From Sphingomonas glaciei (lineage in GTDB: Bacteria; Pseudomonadota; Alphaproteobacteria; Sphingomonadales; Sphingomonadaceae): a DNA stretch of 64,000 bases. Below, one piece after another: positions 27,514-37,487 of the stretch; the stretch's first letter is position 1; every line of letters begins with the position of its first letter. Under the pieces are notes generated by a model. That model had not been told where the DNA came from. It saw nothing but the letters and a program-made list of their open reading frames with translations, and searched no databases. Both the position numbers and the translations under genes were made by a program. The stretch is from NCBI RefSeq assembly GCF_023380025.1, contig NZ_CP097253.1, positions 1,883,501 through 1,947,500 on the forward strand. Direction: 5' to 3'.

Positions 27514-29028
27514 TCAACGGCCAAGATGAAAGCCGCCGCTCATCCGCCCTTCCAGCACCGCCGTCTGCAGCGCCGCCATCTCGTCCGCCCAATAGCGGTC
27601 GGCCTCGAGGTGCGGGCTGATCGCGCGCACTTCGCCATGCAGCGCGGCGAGCGTCGGGGAGGTCGCCAGCGGGGCATGATAGTCGACCCCCTGCGCGGCG
27701 GTGATCAGTTCTACCGCCACCACGCCGGCGGCGTTGCGCGCCACGACCGCCGCCTTGCGCGCGGCGATCGGCGCCATCGAGACATGGTCCTCCTGCCCGG
27801 CCGAGGTCGGGATCGAATCGACCGACGCCGGGAAGGCCAGGCTGCGATTTTCCGCGACCAAGGCGGCGGCGGTGACCTGCGGGATCATCAGCCCGCTGTT
27901 GACCCCGCCATCGTCGGTCAGGAACGCGGGAAGCCCGCTCATCTTGGGATCGACCAGCACCGAAATGCGGCGTTCGGACAGGCTTGCGACCTCGCACAGC
28001 GCCAGGGTGATGGTGTCGGCGGCGAAGGCAACGGGCTGGGCGTGGAAGTTGCCCCCCGAGATGGCGTCGTCGCCCTCCTCGCCGGAAAACAGGATCGGAT
28101 TGTCGGTCACCGCCGCCGCCTCGATGGTCAGCGTGCGCGCGGCATTCTCCAGCAGGTCGAGCGCGGCGCCCATCACCTGCGGCTGGCAGCGGAAGCTGTA
28201 GGGATCCTGCACCCGCCCGCAGCGATGGTGCGAGGAGACGATCGCCGACCCGTCGAGCAGGCGGCTGAGTTCACCCGCGACGCGGATCTGCCCCGGCTGT
28301 CCGCGCAGCGCCGAGATGCGCGGGTCGAACGGCTTGACGCTGCCCTTCAGCGCATCGACCGCCAGAGCGCCCGCCCCCAGCGCCGCCCCGAACACCCGCT
28401 CCGCCGCGAACAGCGCATCGAGCGCGACCGCGGTGCTGAACTGCGTCCCGTTGATCAGCGCCAGCCCTTCCTTGGGCCCAAGTTCCAGCGGCGCGCGCCC
28501 CATCCGCTCCAGCGCGGCCGCGGCCGGCAGCCGCTCGCCGGCAAGGTCGATCCAGCCATGCCCCATCAGCGCCGCGGTCATGTGCGCCAGCGGCGCCAGG
28601 TCTCCGCTCGCACCCACGCTCCCCTGCGAGGGGATGACCGGCATCGCGTCGCCGTCGAGCAGCGCCTGGAGCGCGTCGGTCACCACCCGCCGCACCCCCG
28701 AATGCCCGCGCCCGAGCCCGAGCAGCTTGAGCACGATCATCAGCCGCGTCACGTGCCGCGGCGTCGCCTCGCCCAGCCCGCAGCTGTGCGACAGGATCAG
28801 GTTGCGCTGCAGCTCCGCCAGCCGCTCGCCCGGGATCCGGGTCTGCGCCAGCAGGCCGAACCCGGTGTTGATCCCGTACACCGTCTCCCCCGACGCCACG
28901 ATCCGCGACACGGCGGCGGCGGAGGCATCGATCCGAGCCAGCGCGGCTTCGTCAGGGCGGGCGGGCGCGCCGCTCCACAGCTGGCGAAGGGTGGAAAGGG
29001 TGATGGCTTCGGGATCGAGGATGAGCAT
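27514..29028 (-). CDS. hutH: Histidine ammonia-lyase
   Basis: Predicted 504-residue enzyme for the first step of histidine degradation, giving trans-urocanate and ammonia. The MIO cofactor triad Ala140-Ser141-Gly142 is in [15 protein letters not shown], and the active-site Tyr region YGINTGFG is near residue 53. Full length. It is separated from hutU and hutI by two unrelated plus-strand genes, so the hut genes are not one operon here. Confidence 0.96.
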   Translation of the reverse strand: MLILDPEAITLSTLRQLWSGAPARPDEAALARIDASAAAVSRIVASGETVYGINTGFGLLAQTRIPGERLAELQRNLILSHSCGLGEATPRHVTRLMIVLKLLGLGRGHSGVRRVVTDALQALLDGDAMPVIPSQGSVGASGDLAPLAHMTAALMGHGWIDLAGERLPAAAALERMGRAPLELGPKEGLALINGTQFSTAVALDALFAAERVFGAALGAGALAVDALKGSVKPFDPRISALRGQPGQIRVAGELSRLLDGSAIVSSHHRCGRVQDPYSFRCQPQVMGAALDLLENAARTLTIEAAAVTDNPILFSGEEGDDAISGGNFHAQPVAFAADTITLALCEVASLSERRISVLVDPKMSGLPAFLTDDGGVNSGLMIPQVTAAALVAENRSLAFPASVDSIPTSAGQEDHVSMAPIAARKAAVVARNAAGVVAVELITAAQGVDYHAPLATSPTLAALHGEVRAISPHLEADRYWADEMAALQTAVLEGRMSGGFHLGR

Positions 29029-29167
29029 GGGCGCGCCTTAGAACGGAACCCCGCCGAGCGGGAGAGGCACGCTCCCCCTTTCGCTAACCCTTTCGATAGA
29101 GGACCGAGCTACTCTAATGATCCTTGCCCACAAGGCAGGCTAGCAATTTCGACGGACCGGATACGCG

Positions 29168-29884
29168 ATGCTCAGCAGGAATTTAGACCGGGATCGAGCA
29201 CTCCGCATCGCCATGATGATGCTGATTGCTTTTGTCTCTGTCACGCTTTGGCAGACATCGCTTGGGCGTATTCTCCTGTATCCGTTCACCATCTTGGCGA
29301 CTTGGTTTCACGAGTTCGGGCACGGCCTTGCTGCCTTGCTGACCGGCAACGCCTTCCATCAATTGCTGATCTTTCCTGACGGGTCCGGCCTCGCGTTCGC
29401 AGGCGGGCGGACAGGTGCCAATCGCCTTACCCAAGCCCTAATTCCCGCGGGCGGCCTGTTCGGACCTCCCATTGCCGGCGCGCTGCTCATCATTGCCTCG
29501 CGTAGCCGTGAAGCAACGCAGGGCGGCCTCAACCTGCTCGGGATTCTGTTGATCGCCTCGACCGCGATCTGGGTGAGAACCCTTGTTGGATGGTTGATCC
29601 TGCCAGCGATGGGCGCAATCATTCTCGTGATCGCGCACCGCGCGTCTCCCGCCGTCCAGCGCCTCGCAATCCAATTACTCGGCGTGCAAGCCGTCATCAG
29701 CGTATGGGCGCAGCTCGACTATCTTTTCATGTCCGAGGCCACGGTTGCCGGTGAAGTCAGGCGCTCGGATTCGGCCGCCATCGCCGATGCGCTTTTTGCC
29801 CCCTATTGGTTCTGGGGCGCCGCCATCAGCGTCGCGAGCTTCGCGCTGCTCTGGTGGAGTTTGAAGGTCGCCATGCGACGCTGA
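29168..29884 (+). CDS. M50-like membrane metalloprotease
   Basis: Predicted 238-residue protein with five or six membrane helices. HEFGHGLAALLTG (about residues 44-56) gives an HExxH zinc motif within a helix, as in M50B-type intramembrane proteases. The second motif with a metal-binding Asp is not obvious, so activity is uncertain. Divergent from hutH, and inserted between hut genes. Confidence 0.78.
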   Translation: MLSRNLDRDRALRIAMMMLIAFVSVTLWQTSLGRILLYPFTILATWFHEFGHGLAALLTGNAFHQLLIFPDGSGLAFAGGRTGANRLTQALIPAGGLFGPPIAGALLIIASRSREATQGGLNLLGILLIASTAIWVRTLVGWLILPAMGAIILVIAHRASPAVQRLAIQLLGVQAVISVWAQLDYLFMSEATVAGEVRRSDSAAIADALFAPYWFWGAAISVASFALLWWSLKVAMRR

Positions 29885-30177
29885 CGAGGCGCTTGGGAAG
29901 CAGGATTTCGGCTGCTCACCATACTTTCGTGGTCTGCTGCCAAGCCTTGACGGCGTCGAGCATTTCGCCCCGTGCCTACCTTTCCGACTGCACTTCGCAG
30001 ATCAGGGAAGGGGGCGCTCGATTGCCGGCGACCCGCTACGCGACGCGTCATGGTCCACGAGATCGATTCCGCTGTCGGCCGTTGCCAATCTAATTCGCAA
30101 ACCGGATTATTGACTCGCGTTGCGAAAAGAGTCCCTATCATCTGCCGGCTACCCCGCCGGCAAAGAGGGGAAAAACC
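29885..30177. other. Intergenic stretch without a convincing gene
   Basis: About 290 bases between the M50-like gene and the secreted protein gene. An imperfect inverted repeat (GCTTGG..AGCAG with CTGCT..CCAAGC, about 29891-29955) may be the terminator of the M50-like gene. Short frames here have no protein-like character. A GAGGGG ribosome binding site precedes the ATG at 30178. Confidence 0.5.
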
Positions 30178-30957
30178 ATGCTCAAGACTCAGCTCTTAGT
30201 TGCGTGCACCTTGCTGGCGGCGACACCTGCCGTGGCTCAATCACCCTTCGACGGCACCTGGAAGATGGATGCCAGCAAAGCCAAGTGGACCGACAAACCT
30301 GCCGAGGCGGTCCTCGCAGGCGGCATGTACGAGTGCGTGACCTGCACGCCGGCCTATAAGATCAAGGCAGACGGTACTTATCACAGCCGTCCGGGCGGCG
30401 GGGTGGACGAAACGTCCGTGCAGATCATCAACGACCGTTCGGTCAAATTCGCGTCCCGCAAGGCGGGCACCCTGGTCGGCGAGTCGCTGGTGACGATCTC
30501 GGCCGACGGCAACACCCGCACGGTCGAAGCGGCGGACTATGCCCCCAATGGCATCGTGACTCGCTACTCCACCACCCAGCGCCGCGTCGGTGCGGCACCG
30601 GCCGGTGCGCACCAGGCTTCGGGCAAGTGGCTGATGGACCGGATCAACAGCGCCAGCGACGAACAGATGCTGATGACCTTCAAGGTCGACGGCGACAAGC
30701 TGAACATGAGCACGCCCGACGGCTATTCCTATGCCGCGCAGTTCGGCGGAGCGGCGGTTCCGGTCGGCGGGGATCGCTTCGGCGGGAAGGTCCAGTTGCG
30801 CAAGCTGTCGGCCAACAGCTTCGAGGAGATCAACCTGCGCGACGGCAAGGTTCGGTCGGTGTCGACCATCACCCGCACGCCCGAGGGACGCCTTCATATG
30901 AAGTCGGAAAACAAGCTCAATGGCGCTGTCGAAGAGTTCGAATTCGCTCCGCAGTGA
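30178..30957 (+). CDS. Secreted protein of unknown function
   Basis: Predicted 259-residue protein with a clear signal peptide (about 1-20, cleavage after PAVAQ). The mature part consists of beta-rich segments such as FDGTWKMDASKAKW and a related second half starting GKWLMD, suggesting two lipocalin-like repeats. A CVTC pair lies near residue 59. No function recognised. Followed by a strong hairpin shared with the convergent hutU gene. Confidence 0.75.
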   Translation: MLKTQLLVACTLLAATPAVAQSPFDGTWKMDASKAKWTDKPAEAVLAGGMYECVTCTPAYKIKADGTYHSRPGGGVDETSVQIINDRSVKFASRKAGTLVGESLVTISADGNTRTVEAADYAPNGIVTRYSTTQRRVGAAPAGAHQASGKWLMDRINSASDEQMLMTFKVDGDKLNMSTPDGYSYAAQFGGAAVPVGGDRFGGKVQLRKLSANSFEEINLRDGKVRSVSTITRTPEGRLHMKSENKLNGAVEEFEFAPQ

Positions 30958-30964
30958 GTGCACC

Positions 30965-31006
30965 GTCCTGCCTGCCGACGCTGGTCACTGCGGAGGCAGG
31001 CAGGAC
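30965..31006. terminator. Hairpin terminator between convergent genes
   Basis: A 12-bp perfect stem, GTCCTGCCTGCC (30965-30976) with GGCAGGCAGGAC (30995-31006), 18-base loop. It lies between the stop of the secreted protein gene and the stop of hutU. No U-tract, so efficiency is uncertain. Confidence 0.6.
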
Positions 31007-31027
31007 AGGCTTCGAGAAGCTAAGGGT

Positions 31028-32686
31028 TCAGCCGAGGCTCGGCAGGTCCAGCCCCTGCTCCCGTGCGCAAGCCGCCGCGTCCTCATATCCTGCATCGGCG
31101 TGGCGCATGACCCCGGTGGCGGGGTCATTCCACAAGACCCGCTCCAGCCGCCGCGCGGCTTCGGGCGTGCCGTCGGCGACGATCACCATCCCGGCGTGCT
31201 GGCTGTAGCCCATGCCGACCCCGCCGCCGTGGTGGAGCGACACCCAGGTCGCGCCGCTGGCGGTGTTGAGGAGGGCGTTGAGCAGCGGCCAGTCGCTGAC
31301 CGCGTCGCTGCCGTCCTTCATCGCCTCGGTCTCACGGTTGGGCGAAGCGACCGAGCCGCTGTCGAGATGGTCGCGGCCGATCACCACCGGGGCCTTCAAT
31401 TCGCCGCTCGCCACCATCTCGTTGAAGGCGAGGCCCAGCCGGTGGCGCTGCCCCAGCCCGACCCAACAAATCCGCGCTGGCAGACCCTGGAAGGCGATCC
31501 GCTCGCGCGCCATGTCGAGCCAGCGGTGGAGGTGAGGATCGTCGGGGATCAGCTCCTTCACCTTGGCGTCGGTCTTGTAGATGTCCTCGGGATCGCCGCT
31601 CAACGCGACCCAGCGGAACGGCCCTATCCCGCGGCAGAACAGCGGCCGGATGTAAGCGGGGACGAAGCCGGGAAAGTCGAAGGCATGTTCTACCCCGGTG
31701 TCGAAGGCCTCCTGGCGGATGTTGTTGCCATAGTCGAAGACGGGGATGCCCTCGGCCTTGAAGCTCAGCAGCGCCTCGACATGCCGGGCCATCGAGATGC
31801 GCGCGGCGGCGGCGGTGACTTCGGGGTCACGCTCGCGGCGTTCGATCCACTCGGCGACGGTCCAGCCCATCGGGAGGTAGCCGTTGACCGGATCGTGCGC
31901 GCTGGTCTGGTCGGTGATCGCATCGGGGCGGATGCCGCGGGCGAGCATTTCGGGGACGATTTCGGCGGCATTGCCGAGCAGGCCGACGCTGGTCGGTTCG
32001 GTCGCTTGCGCGATGATCTCCAGCGCCTCGTCGATGGTCGCGGCGCGGCGGTCGAGATAGCGGGTTTCGAGCCGCTTCTCGATCCGGCTTTCCTGGCATT
32101 CGATGGCGATGCAGTGGGCGCCGGCCATCACCGCCGCCAGCGGCTGCGCCCCGCCCATGCCGCCGAGCCCGGCGGTGAGGATCCACTTGCCGCTGAGGTC
32201 GCCGCCGAAATGCTGGCGGCCCATTTCGGCAAAGGTCTCGTAGGTGCCCTGAACGATGCCCTGTGTGCCGATGTAGATCCAGCTGCCGGCGGTCATCTGA
32301 CCGTACATCATCAGCCCGGCGCGATCGAGCTTGTGGAAATGCTCCCAGGTCGCCCACTTGGGGACTAGGTTCGAGTTGGCGAGCAGCACGCGCGGAGCGT
32401 CGGCGTGGGTGCGGAAGACGCCGACCGGCTTGCCCGACTGGACCAGCAATGTCTCGTCGCCCTTCAGACGCTCGAGCGTCTCGACGATACGGTCGAAGCT
32501 CGCCCAATCGCGCGCGGCCCGGCCGATGCCGCCATAGACGACCAGGCTCTGCGGGTCCTCGGCGACCTCGGCGTCGAGGTTGTTCTGGAGCATCCGCACC
32601 GCGGCCTCGGTCTGCCAGCTCCTGGCGACCAGCTCCGGCCCGCGGCGGGCCCGGATGATGCGCTGGTTGTCGCGGCGGTCGTTCAC
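31028..32686 (-). CDS. hutU: Urocanate hydratase
   Basis: Predicted 552-residue NAD-dependent enzyme converting urocanate to imidazolonepropionate, the second step of histidine degradation. Family stretches include [39 protein letters not shown], the active-site Cys region [15 protein letters not shown] and [13 protein letters not shown]. The start is a GTG at 32684-32686 overlapping the hutI stop by three bases (GTGA), giving the expected length; the longer in-frame extension is antisense-like sequence inside hutI. Confidence 0.96.
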   Translation of the reverse strand: MNDRRDNQRIIRARRGPELVARSWQTEAAVRMLQNNLDAEVAEDPQSLVVYGGIGRAARDWASFDRIVETLERLKGDETLLVQSGKPVGVFRTHADAPRVLLANSNLVPKWATWEHFHKLDRAGLMMYGQMTAGSWIYIGTQGIVQGTYETFAEMGRQHFGGDLSGKWILTAGLGGMGGAQPLAAVMAGAHCIAIECQESRIEKRLETRYLDRRAATIDEALEIIAQATEPTSVGLLGNAAEIVPEMLARGIRPDAITDQTSAHDPVNGYLPMGWTVAEWIERRERDPEVTAAAARISMARHVEALLSFKAEGIPVFDYGNNIRQEAFDTGVEHAFDFPGFVPAYIRPLFCRGIGPFRWVALSGDPEDIYKTDAKVKELIPDDPHLHRWLDMARERIAFQGLPARICWVGLGQRHRLGLAFNEMVASGELKAPVVIGRDHLDSGSVASPNRETEAMKDGSDAVSDWPLLNALLNTASGATWVSLHHGGGVGMGYSQHAGMVIVADGTPEAARRLERVLWNDPATGVMRHADAGYEDAAACAREQGLDLPSLG

Positions 32687-33885
32687 TGATCCATTCCCCC
32701 GAAGATTCGTCGTTCCGGCACCAGGCCGAGCCAGTAGCCGAGCTCGGCCGGCTCGGCGATATTCCACACCGCAAGGTCGGCCGCCTTGCCCGGCTCGATT
32801 GAGCCCACCTCCCCCGCCAGACCCAGCGCGCGGGCGGCGTTGATCGTCATGCCGGCGATCGCTTCCTCCGGCGTCAGGCCGAACAGGTTGCACGCCATGT
32901 TCATCGCTAACTGCGGCACCAGGTTGGGCGAGGTACCGGGATTGCAGTCGGATGCGACGGCCATCGCCACCCCATGCTTGCGAAGCAGATCGACCGGCGG
33001 CTGTTTGGTTTCGCGCAGGGTGTAGAAAGCGCCGGGCAGCAGCACCGCCACGGTCCCGGCCGCCGCCATCGCAGTCGCCCCTGCCTCGTCGAGATGCTCG
33101 AGATGGTCGGCCGACAGCGCGTGATGGCGGGCGGCCAGCGCGGCACCGTTCTGGTTGGACAGTTGCTCGGCGTGGAGGCGCACCGGCAGGCCGTGCTTGG
33201 CAGCAGCCTCGAACAGGCGCTCGGTCTCGGCCGGCGTAAAGGCGATCCCCTCGCAAAAGGCGTCGACCGAGGTGGCGAGGCCGAGCCGGGCGACGGTCGG
33301 CAGCAGTTCCTCGATCACCCGCTCGACGAAGACGTCACGGTCGGCCCCGGCCGGCAGCGCATGCAGCGCCAGGAGGGTCGGCACCACCCGCACCGGTTCG
33401 GACCTGGCAAGGGTCCTGATGACGTTGAGCAGGCGAAGCTCGGAAGCGGGGTCGAGGCCGTAGCCCGACTTGATCTCCACCGTGGTGACGCCGCCCCGCA
33501 TCAGGGACTGCAGCCGCGCCCGGCTCTGCTCCAGCAATTCGGTGACGCTGGCGGCGGCCGTGGCACGGACGGTCGAGGCGATGCCCCCGCCGGCGCGCGC
33601 GATCTCTTCATAGGTGGCGCCGGCGCGGCGGGCGGCGTGCTCCGCGGCGCGCGTCCCGCCGAACACCAGGTGGGTGTGGCAATCGACCAGCCCGGGCGTC
33701 ACGAACGCACCGCCCAGCGGCACGACCTCGGCGGCGCGGGTCCCGGCCAGCTCGGTCCGGCGGCCGACCCGCACGATCCGCCCGCCATGGATTCCGATCG
33801 CGGCATTGCCGATGAGGCCGAGCGGATTGCCGGGCGATGGCACCATCGTCAGGACATGGCAGTCGGTCAGCAGGCGGTCCCACAT
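32683..33885 (-). CDS. hutI: Imidazolonepropionase
   Basis: Predicted 400-residue amidohydrolase for step three of histidine degradation. Metal site [10 protein letters not shown], then [23 protein letters not shown] and SDCNPGTSP are present. Start ATG 33883-33885 is chosen; frames extending to 34488 overlap the divergent hutG-like gene and are rejected. First gene of a hutI-hutU operon, with 36 bases to the divergent hutG-like gene, so a shared regulatory region is likely. Confidence 0.95.
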   Translation of the reverse strand: MWDRLLTDCHVLTMVPSPGNPLGLIGNAAIGIHGGRIVRVGRRTELAGTRAAEVVPLGGAFVTPGLVDCHTHLVFGGTRAAEHAARRAGATYEEIARAGGGIASTVRATAAASVTELLEQSRARLQSLMRGGVTTVEIKSGYGLDPASELRLLNVIRTLARSEPVRVVPTLLALHALPAGADRDVFVERVIEELLPTVARLGLATSVDAFCEGIAFTPAETERLFEAAAKHGLPVRLHAEQLSNQNGAALAARHHALSADHLEHLDEAGATAMAAAGTVAVLLPGAFYTLRETKQPPVDLLRKHGVAMAVASDCNPGTSPNLVPQLAMNMACNLFGLTPEEAIAGMTINAARALGLAGEVGSIEPGKAADLAVWNIAEPAELGYWLGLVPERRIFGGMDQ

Positions 33886-33921
33886 GCGACAAGCCTGTAG
33901 GCGGCTGCTACAGGAGCGGCA

Positions 33922-34827
33922 ATGACCAGCGCCTGGCCCAACCTGTCCGATCTGATCTTCCCCGCCGATACCGCGGCGCCGATCGGGCTGGTCGGGGCAC
34001 CGCTCGGCGCGGGATCGGTGACGCCGGGGCATTGCGACCTGGCGCCGGCGGCGCTTCGGGGCGTGCTGAAGCGCATCGGCCTGTACGATGTCGACAGCCG
34101 GAGCGAGCTGTCGGCCCGGATCGCCGACCATGGCGACTTGGCGCTTGGCGGGCTCGACATCGCAGGCGCGACGGGTCCGATCCGGGAGGCGGTGCGGGCC
34201 TCGGTGCGGCGCCATGACCTGACCGTGCTGGTCGGCGGCAGCAATGCGGTGACCCGGCCCGGACTGCTCGGGATGGCCGAGGCGCTTGGCCTCGACCTGG
34301 CGGAGGTCGGGCTGATCACGCTCGACGCGCATTTCGACATGCGCGGACTGGAGGCGGGCCTCAGCAACGGCAATCCGGTGCGAGCGCTGCGCGAGGACGG
34401 CTTGCCGGGCCGCAATATCGTGCAGATCGGGCTGGCGCCGTTCGCCAATGCGCGGACGATGCACGAGGATGCGCTGGCCGGCGGCCACCTGGTGATCACG
34501 CTCCGCGACCTGCTCGAACAGGGCACGATCGAGGCGCTGGAGGCGGCGGTCGAGCGGCTCGAGGGGGTAAAGGCGATCTTCGTCGATTTCGACATCGATG
34601 TGATCGACCGCAGTCAGTTCCCGGGGGCGCCGGGAGCGCGCGCAGGCGGCATGCTGGCCGAGGAATTTTTTGCCGCCGCACGCTGGCTGGCCAGCCAGCC
34701 CCAGGTTCGGGCGATCGACCTCACCGAGTGGGACCCGCCGCTCGACCCTGGCGACCTCAGCGCGCTCACCGCCGGGCGCTGGCTGGCCGAGGTCGTGGCC
34801 GGGGTCGACGACCGGCTCAGTCGATAA
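33922..34827 (+). CDS. hutG: Arginase-family protein, probable formimidoylglutamase
   Basis: Predicted 301-residue ureohydrolase. The manganese motifs LDAHFDM and VDFDIDVID are present. The GGDH motif that supplies the first metal-ligand His is GGSN here, so one usual ligand is replaced by Asn. Context between hutI and the rest of the hut genes supports hydrolysis of N-formimidoylglutamate to glutamate and formamide, the last step of histidine degradation. Its 3' end overlaps the convergent kinase gene by 11 bases. Confidence 0.82.
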   Translation: MTSAWPNLSDLIFPADTAAPIGLVGAPLGAGSVTPGHCDLAPAALRGVLKRIGLYDVDSRSELSARIADHGDLALGGLDIAGATGPIREAVRASVRRHDLTVLVGGSNAVTRPGLLGMAEALGLDLAEVGLITLDAHFDMRGLEAGLSNGNPVRALREDGLPGRNIVQIGLAPFANARTMHEDALAGGHLVITLRDLLEQGTIEALEAAVERLEGVKAIFVDFDIDVIDRSQFPGAPGARAGGMLAEEFFAAARWLASQPQVRAIDLTEWDPPLDPGDLSALTAGRWLAEVVAGVDDRLSR

Positions 34828-36388
34828 GCGCGTCGATCGCGGCGGCGAGCGCGCCGGCGCTGACCGGCTTCTTGAGGATCCTCACCCGGCCGTCGACCGC
34901 GCGGTCTATTGCCTCGCTGTCGGAATAGCCGGTCAGGAATAGCAGTTTGACGTCGGGCCGCATCTCAAGGGCAGTGGCTGCGACCTGCGCCCCGTTCATC
35001 CCAGGCATCGCAAAGTCGAGCAGGAGCAGCGACGGGCTCCATCGCTCCAGCTCAAGCAGGGCCTGGGGACCATTCTCGGCCTCGGTGACCTGGTGGCCCT
35101 GCTTGCGCAGCATGTCGGCAATCGTCTGGCGCACCTCACGGTCGTCGTCGACCAGCAGGATGTCGGTCAGCCGTGCCGGTCCGTCGCGAGGTGACTTTTC
35201 ACGACCGGTACCGGCCGCCGACCGGATGATCTCTTCGCGCGGCAGATAGAGGGTGACGGTGGTACCCTTGCCCGGCTCGCTGTCGATCCGCAAGTCGCCG
35301 CCCGCCGCCCTCGCCACGCCATAGGCCATCGACAGGCCAAGCCCGGTGCCACGCCCGGGTCCCTTGGTGGTAAAGAAGGGCTCGAGCGCGCGCTCGACGA
35401 CTTCCGGCGTCATGCCGACACCTTCGTCGACGATCCGCACCGCGATCCGATCGGGCGCGTCTGTCGCTGCCTGGACCAGCAGGCGTCCGCCCTGAGGCAT
35501 TGCATCCCGGCTGTTGATGGCAAGATTGAGGATCGCAAGCTCGAGCTGCGTCGCGTCGGAGCGAACGGCACCAAGACCGGGCGCGATCTCGACATCCAGC
35601 TCGATCGTCGGACCGACCGAGTTGCGGAGAAAATCCGACATGTCGTGGAGCAGGCCGCCGACGTCGACCGCGGTCGCTTCAAGCCTTTGGCGCCGGGAAA
35701 AGGTCAGCAGCTGACCGGTCAATCGCGCGCCGCGCTCGGTGGCCTGCGCCGCATTGCCTGCCCAGCGCACGACCTTGTCGCGATTGTCGGGTGCCATCTG
35801 GATCAGCTCGAGGTTGCCCGAGATCGCCTGCAGCAGATTGTTGAAGTCGTGCGCGATGCCGCCGGTCAGCTGTCCGACCGCTTCCATCTTGTTGGCCTGG
35901 ACCAGCGCGGCTTCCGCCCGTTCCCGCTGCGCCACCTCGCCGCGGAGCTGCTCGAGCGCAGAGTCCCGCTCGGCGAGGGCCGCGGCAAGCTCGTCATTCT
36001 TCTTCTGGAGCATCGACGGACTGGGGATCGCAAGCGCGCGGGGCAGCAGCGGCCAGAGCAGGATGGCGGTGGGAACGCTGGCGATGGCGGTGATCGCCTT
36101 GATTGTCGCCTCCGCCGCATAATCGCCATGCCACAGGTTCCAGATGCCCATGACGTGGGTCAGCCCACACGACAGGATAAACAGTGCGAACAGCCAGAAC
36201 ATCTTGCCGAACTCGACGTCGGGGCGCTTGCGGACAAAGGTGACCAGCGCGATCGGGATCGAGAAATAGGATGCGGCGATCAGGGCGTCCGACACGACGT
36301 GGGTCCAGATCAGCTCGGGCTGCCACAGCAGGCAATAACCGTGAGGCGCATAGTCGCCGGCAAAGAAAGCCCTGGCGGATTCAAGCAT
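34817..36388 (-). CDS. Hybrid histidine kinase with ethylene-receptor-like membrane domain
   Basis: Predicted 523-residue protein. Residues 24-120 form three membrane helices that align with the ethylene-binding domain of plant ETR1: Asp34, Tyr41, Pro45, Cys74 and His78 keep the same spacings as ETR1 Asp25, Tyr32, Pro36, Cys65 and His69. A coiled coil (126-165) leads to a kinase core with phospho-acceptor His180 in GGIAHDFNN, N-box NLAINSRDA and GRGTGLGL. A receiver domain (about 408-523) has Asp458. No DNA-binding output. Start ATG 36386-36388 follows AGGA; an upstream in-frame start at 36463 is possible. Confidence 0.88.
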   Translation of the reverse strand: MLESARAFFAGDYAPHGYCLLWQPELIWTHVVSDALIAASYFSIPIALVTFVRKRPDVEFGKMFWLFALFILSCGLTHVMGIWNLWHGDYAAEATIKAITAIASVPTAILLWPLLPRALAIPSPSMLQKKNDELAAALAERDSALEQLRGEVAQRERAEAALVQANKMEAVGQLTGGIAHDFNNLLQAISGNLELIQMAPDNRDKVVRWAGNAAQATERGARLTGQLLTFSRRQRLEATAVDVGGLLHDMSDFLRNSVGPTIELDVEIAPGLGAVRSDATQLELAILNLAINSRDAMPQGGRLLVQAATDAPDRIAVRIVDEGVGMTPEVVERALEPFFTTKGPGRGTGLGLSMAYGVARAAGGDLRIDSEPGKGTTVTLYLPREEIIRSAAGTGREKSPRDGPARLTDILLVDDDREVRQTIADMLRKQGHQVTEAENGPQALLELERWSPSLLLLDFAMPGMNGAQVAATALEMRPDVKLLFLTGYSDSEAIDRAVDGRVRILKKPVSAGALAAAIDALID

Positions 36389-36470
36389 AACGGCATCCTG
36401 CACGGGGCAGGCAGGAATGCCCGCCGAGTCAGCTAGACTACGTTCCCGACCGACGATTGCCAATCACTGT

Positions 36471-37487
36471 TCAGCCGTTGTGGAGCAGCTCCGCCAGACC
36501 GGCCGTCGAAAGGGGATGCCGGAGCTGCTCGCAGCGGCACTGGTCGGCGCCCTTGTCCGGGCGTCGCCTGAGCAGCCGGGCACCATGCCGGAACCGCCCG
36601 TTGGTGACCTGGTCGTAGAGCACTTCCACTACCAGTTCGGGACGCAAGGGCACCCACTCGCTGGTCCGCTCGCGCGACCAGCGGCTGGCCTTGTCGGGGC
36701 GGTTGCCGGAGAACCCCTCGCCGCCTTCCAGCGGGGCCAGTTCGCCCGCCCAGGCGCGCTTTTCGGCGGCCTTGAAGCCCGAGCAGAAGCCGACGTGGTG
36801 GAGCAGGCCGTCGTCGCCATAAAGACCGAGCAGGAGCGAGGCGACGCCGCCGCCCTTAGCATCGCTACGGTAGCCGCCGACTACGCAATCGGCGCTGCGA
36901 TAGCGCTTGATCTTGAGCATCGCGCGCTCTCCGGCGCGATAGGGTTCGTCACCCTTCTTGGCGACCACGCCGTCGAGCGCACCGCCGCTGCGTTCCAGCC
37001 AGCGGCGTGCCGTTTCTATATCGGCGGTCTGCGGGGAAAGGAGCAGCGAGGGCGCCTTAGCCTGGGCAATCAGGCGTTCGAGCGCCCCCCGCCGCTTGGC
37101 GAGCGGAGCCGTTGCCAGCTCGTCCTGTCGCCAGCGCAGGAGATCGAAGGCCATGAACAGCGCCGGCGTCTCGGCCGACAGCTTGCGGACCCGGCTTTCC
37201 GCGGGGTGGAGGCGCTGCGACAAGGCGTCGAAGCTGAGGCCGTCCTGGGTTTCGATGATCAGCTCGCCGTCGAGGGTGAAGTCGCCTGCGGGCAGCCCGC
37301 CGATCAGTGCTTCGACCTCGGGAAAATAGCGACCGAGCGGCTTGCCCGAGCGCGACCACAGCTGCACCTCGCCGTCGGTTCGCACCGCGAGGCAGCGGAA
37401 GCCGTCCCACTTGGGCTCGTAGCGCCACTCGGGGCCGGACGGCAGCTCCTCGACCAGCAGCGCCTCCATGGTCGCGGGGGCGGTCAT
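36471..37487 (-). CDS. ATP-dependent DNA ligase (LigC/LigD ligase-domain type)
   Basis: Predicted 338-residue ligase. The nucleotidyl-transferase motif I KWDGFR, with the AMP-accepting Lys near residue 25, is followed by motif III DGELII, motif IV GALDGVVAKK and motif V MLKIKRYRSAD. An OB domain follows. It lacks the polymerase and nuclease domains of LigD, and no Ku gene is nearby, so it resembles stand-alone LigC repair ligases. It overlaps exonuclease III by four bases (ATGA), implying joint use in base-excision or gap repair. Confidence 0.92.
   Translation of the reverse strand: MTAPATMEALLVEELPSGPEWRYEPKWDGFRCLAVRTDGEVQLWSRSGKPLGRYFPEVEALIGGLPAGDFTLDGELIIETQDGLSFDALSQRLHPAESRVRKLSAETPALFMAFDLLRWRQDELATAPLAKRRGALERLIAQAKAPSLLLSPQTADIETARRWLERSGGALDGVVAKKGDEPYRAGERAMLKIKRYRSADCVVGGYRSDAKGGGVASLLLGLYGDDGLLHHVGFCSGFKAAEKRAWAGELAPLEGGEGFSGNRPDKASRWSRERTSEWVPLRPELVVEVLYDQVTNGRFRHGARLLRRRPDKGADQCRCEQLRHPLSTAGLAELLHNG

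Noticed and set aside
33886-34488. N-terminal extension of hutI
   Set aside because: Overlaps the divergent hutG-like gene and adds non-family sequence; the ATG at 33883-33885 gives the normal length.
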